DNA from: Dermatemys mawii
Taxonomy: Eukaryota; Chordata; Testudines; Dermatemydidae
Assembly: GCA_007922305.1 (NCBI GenBank)
Contig: ML677365.1
Coordinates: forward strand, 18,041,812-18,105,811
DNA: 64,000 nucleotides
Direction of reading: 5' to 3'
In this document: positions 10,440-22,232 of the stretch, in pieces
Layout of the letters: each line of letters opens with the position of its first letter
How positions within the stretch are numbered: the stretch's first letter is position 1
The notes under the pieces: model-generated
Database searches by the model: none
What the model was told of the DNA's origin: nothing
Seen by the model: only the letters and a program-made list of their open reading frames with translations
Program-made: the position numbers and the translations under genes

Positions 10440-10790
10440 CATCCCTTTCCAGCCAAGCTGCAAGCCTTCCCCATAGAAAAGCAGCTTTACCTCCGCAATC
10501 CGCTGCTGAGCTGGCCCCTGCAACCGCCGGACGCTGTGGCTGGCCGCCCTCCTCCTGGCTTTAGAGGAGAGCTCCTGGCTGCATGCCCCCCTGCCCTCCT
10601 CCTGGCTTGAGAACAGCTCCAGGTGGAATGCCCCCTGCATCCCTTTCCACCCCAAGCTGCCAGCCTTCCCCATAGAAAAGCAGCTTTACCTCCGCAATCC
10701 GCTGCTGAGCTGGCCCCTGCAACCGCCGGACGCTGTGGCTGGCTGGCCTCCTGGGTTGAGAAGAGCTCCTGGCTGCATGCATCCAGGGAC
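10440..10790. repeat. tandem duplication, period about 199 bp, duplicating a splice donor
   Basis: The segment from 'catccctttcca' through 'ccgcaatccgctgctgagct' to 'gagctcctggctgcatgc' is present twice, with starts at 10440 and 10638. It carries the minus-strand exon-1 donor AG|GTAAAG in both copies (exon ends 10690 and 10491). Confidence 0.85.
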
Positions 10791-11545
10791 TCCTCCGTGC
10801 CCTGGGTCGCTGCCGCCTTGTCCTCATCCTCCTCCTCTTCTTCATCCTCCTGCTCTTCGTCCTCCTCCTCACCCCCCGCTTCACTGGTGGGCTGGGAAGT
10901 GTCCATAGTGATCGATGGAGTGACCGTAGGCTCACCACCAAATATCGCGTGCAGCTCCTTATAAAATCTGCAAGTCACCGGGGCTGCCCCGGAGCGGCAG
11001 TTTGCCTCGCGGGCTTTGCGATACGCATTCCTTAGCTCCTTTACCTTAACACGGCACTGCAGAGTGTCCCACTCATGGCCTCTTTCCGCCAGCGCCCGTG
11101 ATATCTGCCCATAGGTATCAAAATTCCTGCGGCTAGACCACAGCTGAGACTGAACAGCCTCTTCCCCCCAATAGCTGATGAGGTCCAGCACCTCGCTATT
11201 GCTCCATGCTGGGGATCGCCTATTGCGAGGAGGCATGGCACGTGGAGTCATGATGATCAATCAGAATGATCACCTGCAACGATTCCCTGAGACCACGCCA
11301 CGCAATCAATCAGATCAATGAGAACGATCACCTGCAAGGATTCCCTGAGAGCACGCCACGCTTGGCTGGAGCAAACAGGAAGGGGATTTTCAAATTTCCC
11401 TGGAACTTTAAAGAGCAGGTCTGATGTGTGGTCACCTGAGGACAGGACAAAAGAGTTTGCAAGTGATGACCAGAGTGGCTCGAATGGGAATTATGGGACG
11501 GGCTGGAGGCCAAGTAATGCGCAGTGGGTGTCCACATTCTTGCTG

Positions 11546-11698
11546 TAGCGCTACAGCAGCTGCGCTACAGCCCTTATTCCCCATGCGGAGGTGGATTAAC
11601 AATAGCGCTATAACTCAGCGGTTATAGCGCTCTACGTGCCTTGCCAGTGTGGACGGGGAGGAGGTTATAGCGCTCGTGGGGGCTTTATAGCGCTATAA
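11546..11698. promoter_or_regulatory. right subterminal AGCGCT palindromes
   Basis: TAGCGCTA-type words occur at 11546, 11602 (ATAGCGCTAT), 11624, 11668 and 11685 (TTATAGCGCTATAA), with a partial one near 11561. The density is far above chance and mirrors the left end. Confidence 0.55.
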
Positions 11699-11945
11699 AG
11701 TGCCAGTGTAACGAAGCCCACAGACTCCATACGTCACATACACCCCTGAGAATTCCCTCCAGCCACATGTGCCTTTGTGTTTGGCAGCTGTGTGACTGTG
11801 TTTGGGTGTGGGCTGTTATTCTTTAGGCTGGTTCCATAAAGGAGCTTAGTTGTTTCTTACATTTGTTGATAATGAAGGGTAGCTGTTATTCCCACCAGTT
11901 TCTATGAAGTTTACCCCAACTGATAACAGGGGCATTGACAGAGGA

Positions 11946-12065
11946 TTCAGGGCCTAGTCCTGCAAAGCCGAAGTCATGTGAGCAAGCATTCCTCAGGTAT
12001 ATAGTCCCATAGTCTTCAGTAGGGATACTTGCTTAAGGATTGCTTATGGCTTTGGAGAATTAGGG
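11946..12065. repeat. palindromic interspersed repeat (MITE-like)
   Basis: 'gggcctagtcctgcaaagcc' with 'tcatgtgagcaag' at the left is followed by 'cccatagtcttcagtaggga' and 'ctttggagaattagggtct', a decayed inverted partner. It belongs to a known sauropsid repeat style in which the two halves are near-complementary. Non-coding. Confidence 0.45.
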
Positions 12066-13225
12066 TCTAACAATGTGAGGGATGACAAAGTGAGCTTTAC
12101 CTACCTATCCTTTTTGGAATAGGATGCATTATGCTTTTTACTCATTACTGTGAAGCAACTGGGAATGCTCCTTCTAGGATACAGTTTCACCAATGCACTT
12201 TCAGATGTCATAAAGCTCCACAGCTGAGGATACCCTCATTTTGCCCCATATTTCTTTTCTAACAGTTGATTCTCCCATCATTCTAAATTTAAGGGAATCT
12301 GAAATATTTATCCTCAGAGAAAAACCATGGCCCAATTTCACTACACACACTTTTCACTTTTTTAATAAATAATAATAAAAACACCTAAAAGGACAAAACA
12401 AAGCCAGGATATTTGCCTTTTGTTGTTTCTCCCTAGGAAAACCTATACACATCATCAGCATTCTCCATGCTCTTTTCAATTGGTTCCCACCTTTTCTGGA
12501 CTCATCCTTCCCCTCATACCCATGCGTTCCCCCCAACCCACCAGGAAAGGGGTAACCAAGGAAACCAGAAACCATAGCAACCTAAAACAGTACAATTTGT
12601 CTCTAAGAAAAGAAACATAACCATGCAAAATCCCTTTAATATTTGTACCAAGCTAGAGGCTTCAAATCTCCTCCTCCACCTTTTAGGAAAAAAATTATAT
12701 GCTTGAATTCTTTTACAAGAGCAGCTTTGGTGCTAACAATCCTGTGCAGATATCAGGGTAAAATTCACCTTTTGCCCCACTGCAGAGGGCCTACCCAAAG
12801 CCTTCCTGCTGCAGGAAACCTGCATTTTAAGTCCCACACACCAGTAAAATAATATTATAGTATTCAATAGTAGTTGAACTATTCTGTCAGACAATTGCCT
12901 CTTTCTCCTTCAAATCCTGCCAGAAAACCTACAAGTAATCGGCCAAGTAACAATGCTAAATTGAGAGGCTGCAGAGAAGAGGCATTTAATTGATCGAAAA
13001 GAAAAGTTCATGTGATACAGAGGCATCAAGTTCACAAAGCTAGTCTATGAAACTACATCTTCCTGTTGTTATATCCTCATCCTCCTTTCCTAGCTCCACC
13101 CTCCCATTGTTTGTTACACTAACTTGTTGCAACTTGCTCTCTTACCTATTTATCATAGGTGCTTATGTGCCCTGCCCCTTCAAATCACCATAGTATCTGA
13201 GCACCTCTGAATCTTTACTTTTGAA
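12066..13225. other. no gene recognised
   Basis: AT-rich DNA without coding motifs or clear repeats. Confidence 0.5.
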
Positions 13226-13435
13226 TACCTGGACCTATGTGACTTGCCCAAGGTCAGAAAGGAAGCCTGTGGCAAAGCAGGAACTTGAACCTGGATCTTC
13301 CAGATCACAGCTTAGTGTCCTAAGCCCTGGAGCATTCTTCCTCTTACATAGTAGATTGTAAATTCTCTGGACCAGAGAGCATGTCTTAGCTGTTTGTACA
13401 ACATGTAGCAGAAACAGGCCTGGTTGAGATTAGAA
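13226..13435 (+). repeat. MIR-type SINE core plus LINE/SINE tail
   Basis: 'gtgacttgcccaaggtcaga' followed by 'aggaacttgaacctggatct' is the MIR/CORE-SINE core. From about 13352, 'agattgtaaattctctggac' and 'agctgtttgtaca' match the common 3' tail seen again at 31500-31620. Confidence 0.65.
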
Positions 13436-14321
13436 CTAAGAGATTTTTTGCACTAATTTTGGATTACTTGCTCCGACCCCTCACTATCACTGTTGTAAGA
13501 TGTAGGGGCAGATTCAACACTGGTCCATGCCAACTTCTGGCAATGTATGTAGATCAGGCAACAAGCCCCCCAGACACTGCCTGCTGTAAGGAGATCTCAG
13601 TGGCCACAGTCTCCCTTCTACCACAGGTCCTTCAGATGGTTACTGCAGTACAAAAAATGGGTGTTGCTTGTGCTGAGAGAAATAGCATGTATGGGAATCC
13701 CAACTTTATATCAACATTAAATGCTTGATTTCTTAAATGGGTTTCCTTCTTGATAGATTTTAGAATAAGGTTTTCTCTCTCAAGATGAAGAGTCCAGAAG
13801 ACAAGCTGTTTGACTTACAGCCAAGCTCCACACTAGAAAGATTACTGGATGTTATCATGTTTGTAAGAATGACAATAGTCATAAATTATGCAAATTTATC
13901 TTTTTAATTTTGCTGGTGAATGAATCTTGAGTAACTGGTTGTTGAAAAAGAACCCTCACAATCAGCTATTTTTACAGTTTTGTGTCAAACTTTGGTGGGA
14001 CAATGTCAGGTAAGATCATGCCAGCTTCCACATAGTGGTCTCACCTATCCACTTTTTTATTTTTGGGGGAGAGAGGGGCGGGGTCCATAGGCAGTCTCAG
14101 GGGTATGCAAATCATTGACTATTTTTTGCTCCCAAGTAGGCCTCGCACCTCTTTTGTCCAAAGGCCTTGGACAGCAGCACTGCAAGATGAGGTAAGCGAA
14201 GCTCACAAATCATAAGAATCAAAGAGAAGTCTGAGAAGCCTCGCCTTTTGGGTCAACAAGCCACATAAGGGAAGGCTGACCTTCCAGAATCTCCAGCCAT
14301 ATTGGGGAGAAGCAGACATGG
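13436..14321. other. no gene recognised
   Basis: Only short chance frames. No motif or repeat that I can name. Confidence 0.5.
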
Positions 14322-14970
14322 TGTGATAAATGAAGGGGGAGGGGCAGGTAAGCTCCCTTTTATGGATATCAGGCCAGCCAGTTAGCTATAAAATCCCTGT
14401 TAGTAGCTGTTCTCTACTTACTTTACCTGTAAAGAGTTAGAAAATCCATATGTAAAAGGAAGGGAGTGGGCACCTAACCAAAAGAGCCAATGGGAAGGCT
14501 AGAACTTTTTAAAGCTTTTAAGGAAAAAACTTCTCCTTTTGTCGGTCTGTGGTTATTCTCCAGACAGAGTAGAGACAGGGATGGAACTATGCTGTAAAAA
14601 GCTTTGGGCCAGGTATGAAAATCATCAGATCATACCTAGAAACTACTCATTTGAAACCCCAGATATGAAAGTAGATCAGGAAGTGTCTAGGAAGATACAA
14701 TTAGGTTTATCTTTTTTGTTTCTTTATGGCTTGTGCACTCCTCTGTGCTAACCCCAGGTGCTTTTGTTTTGCTTGTAGCCTTTACGATGGACTTCAAGAA
14801 GCTATCTTGATGCTTAATTCCTGTAATTGTTTTTTTAAAACGTAGCAAAAAGCCTTAGTTCCAGATGTATTTTCTTACTTTTTGTTTTTAATAAAATGTA
14901 CCTTTTTTTTTAAGAACAGGATTGGATATGTGTGTCCTCAAGAGGTTTGTGTACATGTTGTTTAATTAGC
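14322..14970 (+). mobile_element. probable solo LTR of an endogenous retroelement
   Basis: The block starts TGTGATAAATGAAGGGGG, has a TATA-like TATAAAA at 14387 and a poly(A) signal AATAAA at 14890 followed by a T-run and GT-rich sequence. This is the layout of an LTR. I recall similar sequence as a turtle LTR, but that is memory, not proof. No gag, pol or env coding sequence lies beside it. The right border is approximate. Confidence 0.45.
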
Positions 14971-15422
14971 TGATTCCCTTTGTTTTCTTTCTTAACTCTT
15001 CCATTCTACAGCTCCAGGTCCTTTGCCACTTTCCCAGTGGCTGCTAGGGGAACCCAGGCCCCTGTGATTAGCAGTCCAGGTCTGCTCAGTCTCAGAGTCT
15101 ATTGCCATTTCCCTGGGTTTCTTCCTACCCCACTTCTCTACCTGCCTGTCTATCTCAGGTTTCCTGCCAGAAATTCCTCTACTTGCCAGGGCTACTCCTC
15201 CCTGCTTGGCCTCTAACCAGACTCCCCACTCCAGAGCAGAACCCCAGGTCTTACTCTCCTGCTAGATTTCCTCCTTATACCTGGTCAGCTCCCTTTCCCT
15301 CTAGAGAGGGACTACAAGCCTCCTCCCTACAGCTTCTTTCTGCTCACTTCCTGGTTTATTATCCTATCCTGGCTCCTCCCCAGGCTGGGTTTCATCTGTC
15401 AGTAGGCACTACTGATCCCTTA
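14971..15422. other. CT-rich sequence, no gene recognised
   Basis: Pyrimidine-rich, with repeated 'ctcc' words and open frames on the plus strand that look compositional (Pro/Ser/Leu). It may belong to the retroelement on its left. Confidence 0.4.
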
Positions 15423-15605
15423 GTGTTGCCAACCCTCCAGGACTGGCCTGGAGTCTGCTGGAATCTGTATCAATCTCCCACTGACTATTGAAAGCAATCA
15501 GGGAGATTTTAAGAGGCTAGTTTAAGAAAATGACATTATGTCATGTTACAAAAAAAACCCCAACCCAGAATAGCTTCAGTCAGAGCTGGCAACGCTACGG
15601 TCCCT
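15423..15605. repeat. interspersed repeat with GTTGCCA ends
   Basis: It begins 'gttgccaaccctccaggact', contains 'ctggagtctgctggaat' and 'gacattatgtcatgtta', and ends 'agagctggcaacgctac'. The ends are inverted copies of GTTGCCA. A familiar MITE-like repeat in turtles; superfamily not settled. Confidence 0.5.
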
Positions 15606-16570
15606 GACTTCCCCTCCAGGTGCAGCATCTAAGGTTAACTGGCCCCTTCTGGCCTGCCTTAACCTGCACAAAGCTTGTGTGGGGTTGGGACATCCCATCA
15701 CACAAAGGTTTAAACTGTCCTACATATGGATCTCATAAAATTAATCTGTGTGTTTTTAAAAGTCCTAAGAGATTTGAAATTGTCATTGGGAATTTCTGGT
15801 AGATTAAGATTTGTCAAATTTCTGGTTCTCTGAAGTATTCTGTTAAAGTCTGTGTGACACAATCTCCATGGGGGAGGGAACAGGGAGAAGAGTACTCACC
15901 ATGCAAGAACTGAAATCTAAGGAGGAAGTTTTATAATTGGCTCTGAGATTGTAGATCAGACATTCAATAATAATTTGGTTTCTGTCAAGTTATTTACCTA
16001 GCACTGAGTTATAGATTTGATTAACTTTGGCATAGTTCTTTAGTGAATGTTTATAAACAAATGGACAGCTATTTCCTTATATTTCTTCTTAGAATTTATA
16101 CGGATTGACTATTTTGTCTGTGTATTAATCTGATTAATCTGATGATTAATTCGATATTGAGACTAATTTATTGATTTGACCCTGATTTAATTTAAATGTT
16201 GCAATGTTTTATTTTTAGTATTATTAACAACAGCTTAGCTTTGGTGGTATGTTTTCTGGATTTTTTTGTTTAATAATTTTAATACTAGTTATATGAAGAT
16301 AGAGACACATTTCTTTCAATTAGCAATGTCAGTCCAGATTCTTGGAGGACCTGGATGGAGATCAGCCAGTAAACCTAAAAGCCTGATCAGCTCCCACTAA
16401 TTAGCCTTTGGTTTTCACATTGCAACAATAGATAGCAAACAAACAAATAAACAAAAAAGTATGCAGTTGCAAGTAGCCTGCTGCACAGTGCAAATGGGAC
16501 TCAGTGGATGTTCAAGCATTTAGGATTTTCAGAGCAGCTTGGTAATGCCTATATCCTTTGAATGCCCTAG
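15606..16570. other. no gene recognised
   Basis: AT-rich DNA with a short (AAAC)n-like run near 16436-16456. Confidence 0.5.
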
Positions 16571-16753
16571 ACCAAGGATAGTCAACAGGCAGACGATGGG
16601 CCAAATCCAAACTGCCAGAAGCTTTTGAACAGACTCCCAAATCTTTTTATTTATTTGTTATTAATTATTATTATTTTCTCTGTAGTCTGGACCTTCACTG
16701 TCGCTTGACCAAGAAATTCAGACTGCCACAAAAAATAATTGACTACTCCTGCT
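16571..16753. mobile_element. hAT-type MITE remnant
   Basis: The left end, 'aaggatagtcaacaggcaga' with 'gggccaaatcc', is matched by the right end in reverse, 'gcaggagtagtcaattattt'. The shared word is G(G)(A)TAGTCAA. The short internal core has an AT microsatellite. Target duplication not readable. Confidence 0.5.
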
Positions 16754-17669
16754 CCATAAGTTGAAAGCTCCCAAAGAGCATGTCTGGGCATGGTTAAAGG
16801 GGTGGCTGCCGATTCAGGATTTTCAAAGGCTTTCACAAGGCCCCACATGCTCAGCCAGGTACTGCTGGAATAGTTGTATTAAGGCATTGCTAGATCGAGA
16901 GGTGCAAGTTAAGCACCTGAGGCATCAGCCACTAATTAGTTCTCTGCACATTACCCCCAATCCCAGAAGCTCATTCTAAACAGATGAAAAAACCCACTCC
17001 TGCTCCCACAACTCTCTGGAAAGTGGGGGCAGAGGGAGAGAGAGACCATTGAAATAGCTTTCACAGGTCTCTTGAGCTAAGGGTAGGCAGGAAGAAGGGA
17101 TATTAGAGTAGCCAGGGACAGTACAGGGAGGGGTAAGGATGGCTGAGGGAGAATGCTTTTTGGGTTGGGCAATTCTAGGGAAGGGCTAGGTAATCAGCCA
17201 CTGGTTTCAGCACAACACCTAACAATCTGAAGGTCACATAGACTGAGGCAAGTAAAGGAAAAAAGGGAGAGGGCAACACTTGCCCTGACACAGAGACAAA
17301 GGAGATGTCCATATGCTCCCCATTGAGTCTATGAGCCAAGGAGGACTTACCTGGAGCTCGGTGAGGCACAGGTAGTCTCACACTACATGCTCAGTACTGC
17401 ATATTGCCCTCATCAGGTCACCTAGGAGATGAGCTGAGATGTGACCTGAAGAGGGTGTCATTTAGGACCTATGTTAGTTCTCATCAAGATCAGGAGCACC
17501 CTGAGCTTACTAGCTGCTGGGTCCTTCAGAAGATTATAGGGAACCCCACTGGCATTACCCAAGCTTCCTTCCACTATATACTGCTTGAAGGATTTCTTTA
17601 ATTCCGTGGTGGGGAGGAATATATAATGTCTTCCTTCTTCTATGGAGAGGGACAGACACAGCTTGAAGT
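16754..17669. other. no gene recognised
   Basis: No coding motif or named repeat. Confidence 0.5.
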
Positions 17670-17978
17670 CACGCAGTGGGTTTGTGACAAAGAGTCCTGT
17701 GGCACCTTAAAGACTAACTAAAATTTTTTAGAGCATAAGCTTTCGTGGGCTAATACCCACTTCTTCGGATGCAACCGCCGGACGCATCCAAAGAAGTGGG
17801 TATTAGCCCACGAAAGTGGGATGTCGCATCCGAAGAAGTGGGTATTAGCCCACGAAAGCTTATGCTCTAAAAAATTTTAGTTAGTCTTTAAGGTGCCACA
17901 GGACTCTTTGTCACTTCTGCAATTCCAGACTAACACGGCTACCCCTCTGATTCTTGACAACATGCAGTGGGTTTGTGA
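17670..17978. mobile_element. inverted PLE tail dimer (three arms) with 18-bp TSD
   Basis: The insert is 17688-17960. A left tail arm (to about 17777) is followed by a short inverted arm (17784-17817) and a long inverted arm (about 17827-17945) that reaches the PLE extreme end 'agactaacacggctacccct'. Flanks are CACGCAGTGGGTTTGTGA at 17670-17687 and CATGCAGTGGGTTTGTGA at 17961-17978: 18 bp with one mismatch, the last 15 perfect. Arm identity is very high, so it is young. Non-coding. Confidence 0.9.
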
Positions 17979-18067
17979 GAGAGATGACTTCAGTTTGGTC
18001 TGGGCAGAGTGAATAGCACCCATACACTTTTGAGGGCAGTTCTGCCACAGAGTAAGTTAACATGGTT

Positions 18068-18098
18068 TCTCTCTCTCTCTCTCTCACACACACACACC
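18068..18098. repeat. (CT)n(CA)n microsatellite
   Basis: An uninterrupted 'tctctctctctctctct' run passes into 'cacacacacacac'. Confidence 0.9.
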
Positions 18099-21000
18099 CA
18101 ATCAGCTACAATTTACATAAGCAATGGCCAGATTTCCTAGTTCTTACTAGGAAATCTGTGTACTAGACAGGACGTGCTTGCCTGTGCTGTTTGATAATAG
18201 TCATTGATTTGGGTTCATCCTGGCTGAGTTGAAAAAACAAATGCTATAACCTCCATCCAAATCCAGACAAGAACATTTACATACAGGACAGTGGTGTAAT
18301 CCTTATTTTAACAGCACATCTCCGTCCTTCTTCCAGGTACTCCATTAGAACCTGGCTCCTGACCCTCCTAATGATTCCTCAAACAAGGGCACGCCCTTGG
18401 CACAACAGCATTAGGCCTAACAGAATGGTGACAGAAAGGTCATTTGGCATTCTCATTCGAAGATTCAGGTGTCTTATCAAGCTGGTGCATATTACAATAT
18501 GCATCCTCCTAATGACCGCAGGACATCTCTGACAGAGAAATGTTCCCTTGTGAAGGATTTGACCTACCTTATAACATCCTCCTCCAGATGGAAGCAGGCT
18601 GGTGTCTACAGAGACAACCCTGTACTGGGGAAATCCTGTCTGAGGCCCTCTCCCAGAATCCAGACACGGAAGTCTCCAGTCCAATTAATTGCCATGGGCT
18701 TTATTTCAAGCCTTCTTAACAAAAACAGGATCAAAACTTCTCATCCTTTCCTCACAAAGGCTGTAGAGTTTAGTTCCTTTCCCTCAAGTCTGTCCCACAC
18801 CCCAAGAGTTCATCAACCTAAAAGTTCCTGGCTCTGACCTCAGAGCCCTTTGTTATAACAGGACTCTCTCTACTCTCCCCTCTGTTTTTTGGAGATGCTC
18901 CACCCTCTGGAAGGTATTGCAGTCCTCCTTCCCCAGTTTCCTGTCCCTCCTTTTATGAGGATCAGCCAATTAAGTTGCTGGTCTTTTCAGCCAGCCAGCT
19001 GAAGGCCTCTGACCTCAAAGAAATACTGTCTCTTAACCCTTCACACCCTTTTCACATGTTTTTCTTTAGCATGCTTGAATTTGTTCCTTCTAGCCCTTAA
19101 TTGCTCAGAATTACTCAGAAATAATTTTTCCTGGGGTATCTGATACTGCATGTGGACTGGGAGGAGTGTTCAGCTCAGGTACAGACAGCAGTCAGACCAC
19201 TCCTAAACAGAACTGGTTTGTGGGGGGTGCCAAGTTTTGGGTTCCTCCTCACAAGCAGAACCGCGTGAAGTGTTTCACATACCTAAAGCTCAATTGTGTC
19301 TTTAAGGAAGCCAGAAGATCCTGGAGGTTTTGTGCTTGAGGTGGGAAGTGTGAGAATTATAATCCTTGATTAGTTCTTTGTGTCACTCACAGATGCCCTT
19401 GCCACACTGCCATTGGCATAGTTTCTTACCCATTTGTTTGTTAACTAATTTATCTCATCAGTTCATCCCAAACACAGCTTACCCTAGAGATGTGCAGACA
19501 GTACACACACATCAGCATTCCCATCCCATGACACCCTTTCAGCAGCCATAATTCTAGAGCTGGAAGAGGTAGCAATAAAATAAGTTCATAAATTGGAAGC
19601 TAAAAGGGGTGAGATGGTGGGAGCATAATAGGGAGGGGAGGTTGAGTGATGGGAGCTCCTGAAGAGGAGGGGTCAAAAGAGATTGGAAAAAATTATGCCT
19701 CTCCTTCTTACATTTTCTCTAAAATATGTCAGCCTGGCACTGATCCCACGTTTCACTTATGATGATGTGCTCACCATGAGTAAAACAGCAACCTCTATAG
19801 AAGCCAAGATATAATATATTGTGGAATATTTTACAATTTCTCGTTATGATGAGATTTCATTAGTGCTGTTTTTTTTTAATGCTAGTGAAGCTGAGAGTTC
19901 AACTTTGCAGCACTTGATTAGGACAATATAATTATTACAGTGCCTGGTAGTGCCTCAGTAGCTAAGGATCTATCAGCCTTGCCATTAAAAATTCCTGTTC
20001 TCCCTGGTTCAGAACTCAGCACCCTCAAGTTGCATGACTAAGCAGCACTCAAGCTCCTGAGCGTTATTTGTGTTTTTAACTAAAATGTGTTGAAATTAGT
20101 TTGGCTGTATCTTGACTAAGAGAGAAATGAAAAGCTGGGAAGGGTGGAAGGTGCTTCCAGATACTCTCCATTTTTGGGGCAGCCCTGGAACAAAAATGGC
20201 TATGGTTTGAAAATAAAAACATTTCCTTAGTCACATTAGGCGTGGGGAAGGGGCGGGCAGTGAATCAGCAAGACTGTAGAAGAGCCCGACACTGCTCCCC
20301 TTGCTCCTGTGTGAGCCCCTTTGACCTAATGTGACTCTTGGCACCAATGAGGCCAACAAGATTGAAGCCAATGGTGAATACACTTTTCATATTGGGGCAG
20401 ATTCTCTACCCTTCCTGAGCCCTGCTCAGACATAGGATGTTTATATTGCCCTCAGAGGTGTGACTGAAGCACACGTTGACATACCAAAGTAGCTTTGCTC
20501 TAGTTTACTTGAATAACAATAACAGTGATGCGGTAACAGTTTGAGCTGTACAACCTCACCCAGCACCCTAGCTATGCACTCCAGAAGCTATTCTGTGCAG
20601 CCACAGCTCCACTCCTCTAGTTATTTGCGCTAGGTAAATCAAAACTAGCTGGGGTATATTGACAGATGCTGTTGTCACCCTGTCCACATGAGCCAAGAGG
20701 TCACTGGTAGCCAGCTGTTGCTTCCTGATCCTGAACCATCAAGCCCCAGTGCAAGTTGAAGCTGGATCCCTCATGCGCCACATGCCAGTGGCAGAACAAG
20801 CACACTGGAGCGCCTCTCCTTGTCCCCTGCATGGAGGCAGGGGTACAGCTCATGCGGGAAGTGACAGAGCAACGCCTGCCTGGAACGAATGCTTCACTGG
20901 TGAGCTCTGGATGATTTCACTCCTCTCTGTGTTTGTACCTACGCAGGTACAATCTTTGGTCTGATAAGACTTATCAGACCAAAGATTCTGACCTATTGTT

Positions 21001-22232
21001 TTTAGACTGCATTAGATTCAGACTTATGTATCCCATGGGTGAGCTGCACTCAGTGACCTATCTGACAATATTTCTAGTACCAGATACCCTCATTTTTGCC
21101 TTTGTCTTTTTGAAGTAGCGATACAGGCTAAAACCAAACCAACCTTCCTGAAACTCCCTTGAGGATTCTGATTAAATCAGACCCATTTCCAAACCATCCC
21201 TGTTTGTTTATTCAGTCACTGTGAACTCTTTGCTGAGATTCTGTGTAGCAGAAACAGTCCATGGAAGGAACCCATTGCTCATTTTAAATAAAACAAATCC
21301 TCCCAAGGATGTCTTCAGCACTTGCTTCTTCCTGAACAGCCTTCCCATCAGCTAATGCACCCAGTTTAAGGTATTTGTTCTGCTACCAGTGGATGTGTCT
21401 AACTTCCTTTAATGTTAGTGGGTGCTCTGTGTGTGCAATGAGAAAAGAACAGAGCTCTAAATATAGAAATCCAAGGCCCAATCTTTGAGGGAAGTATCTG
21501 CAAAAAAATGATTCAAAGAAGAGTCTTACAAGTCCTGCAGAGAGAGGGAGAAAGAACTGTGAATGGATCCAAGCATTATAAAAGACTATGTTTTGCAGGG
21601 CACTGACTGTCTTAGGGGATTTCTAAAGGGATGTGCAGCCCTTCACCACTAAGTTAGTACTCATTTAAATCTGACACCAGTGAAGCAAAGTTATTGCTGA
21701 GTCACTTGCCTGGTTGTCTCAGCCCAGTACCTAGGACCTGATCCAATGGTCATTTGACATTAGTAGGAGACTTTCCATTGACTGCAGTGAGTGGTGGATG
21801 AGTGCCCTGGTGGATACATGGGCATTTCAGCAAAATCCGTATAATAATGAACTCTAATTGAGCTCTTTCTAGCAGCTTCAGGAGAGAAGATAAGAATTTG
21901 AGTATCCTCATCGCTATCAGAAGTGGTCCCTCAAGAAAAGGGCTGAGGAAAACTGGACAGGCAGCAGAGGACAGCATTCATTCTTGCTGTTTGTTCTGAG
22001 CATAGATAGAGAACATTAGTCTCTGGACCTGCCTGTTCAGTTACTCAGAAGTTACTTTGCAAAACAGAATCCAAAGTCTCTCAGGTAAAGAAATATTTCC
22101 TGAGAGTTTAGTTAAAACAAAAGCTGATCCAGGAGGCATCATAGTCATAAACATACAATAGAGGGGAAAAAAACTTACAAAGCCTCACACAGTTTGACTA
22201 TAACATAACCTTTCTCCCATTCTTGCTTGCAG
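18099..22232. other. about 4 kb without a recognised gene
   Basis: Unique-looking intergenic or intronic DNA. Part of 18300-19180 is CT-rich and could belong to an old LTR element, but I cannot define ends. A short perfect inverted repeat sits at about 20951-20983 ('tctttggtctgataag' then 'cttatcagaccaaaga'). Confidence 0.5.

Larger units (their letters stand above)
9099..11236 (-). pseudogene. Harbinger Myb/SANT-like DNA-binding protein, two exons, one stop
   Basis: This is the partner protein that, in this transposon family, binds the element ends and brings in the transposase. Exon 1 (11236-10690) starts M-P-P-R-N-R-R-S-P-A-W-S and carries the trihelix-type Myb domain: tryptophans at W-S-N and W-G-E-E, then C-R-V-K-V-K-E-L-R-N-A-Y, then an acidic E/D stretch. 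It ends at donor AG|GTAAAG. Exon 2 (9667-9099) follows acceptor 'tttttattttag' and encodes L-R-K-R-P-R-R-S-K-E-D-L and a coiled C-terminal helix (R-R-K-S-T-D-K-L-L-S-L-L-Q-L). Phases match exactly (547 + 569 = 372 codons). An in-frame TAG at 9554-9552 breaks exon 2. The alternative is that readers stop in exon 1 without splicing, giving a GC-rich tail with no known counterpart. Confidence 0.82.
7276..11722. mobile_element. PIF/Harbinger DNA transposon, near-complete, two-gene
   Basis: The element proper is 7279-11719 (4441 bp). The left terminus, GGGCATGGTTACACTTAC, pairs with the right terminus read in reverse, GGGCTTCGTTACACTGGC. Both then run into ATAGCGCTAT. A 3-bp flank, ACA, occurs at 7276-7278 and 11720-11722, the size expected for Harbinger; the surrounding 'cacag' makes the exact border ambiguous by one or two bases. 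Inside are a DDE transposase (+), a Myb/SANT-like gene (-) facing it, two GC-rich tandem blocks and an extra exon-like ORF. The two genes converge on back-to-back poly(A) signals at 8970-9008. Confidence 0.9.

Noticed and set aside
15102..15491. 129-residue Pro/Ser/Leu frame
   Set aside because: CT-rich composition; it runs into a known repeat at 15423 and has no domain.
17673..17978. Possible CRISPR-like or tandem array at the repeated 'gtgggtattagcccacgaaa'
   Set aside because: The copies are inverted PLE tails within a single TSD, not direct repeats with spacers.
18300..19180. Possible LTR or gene with 122-residue frame
   Set aside because: No TG...CA ends, duplication or coding motif could be defined.
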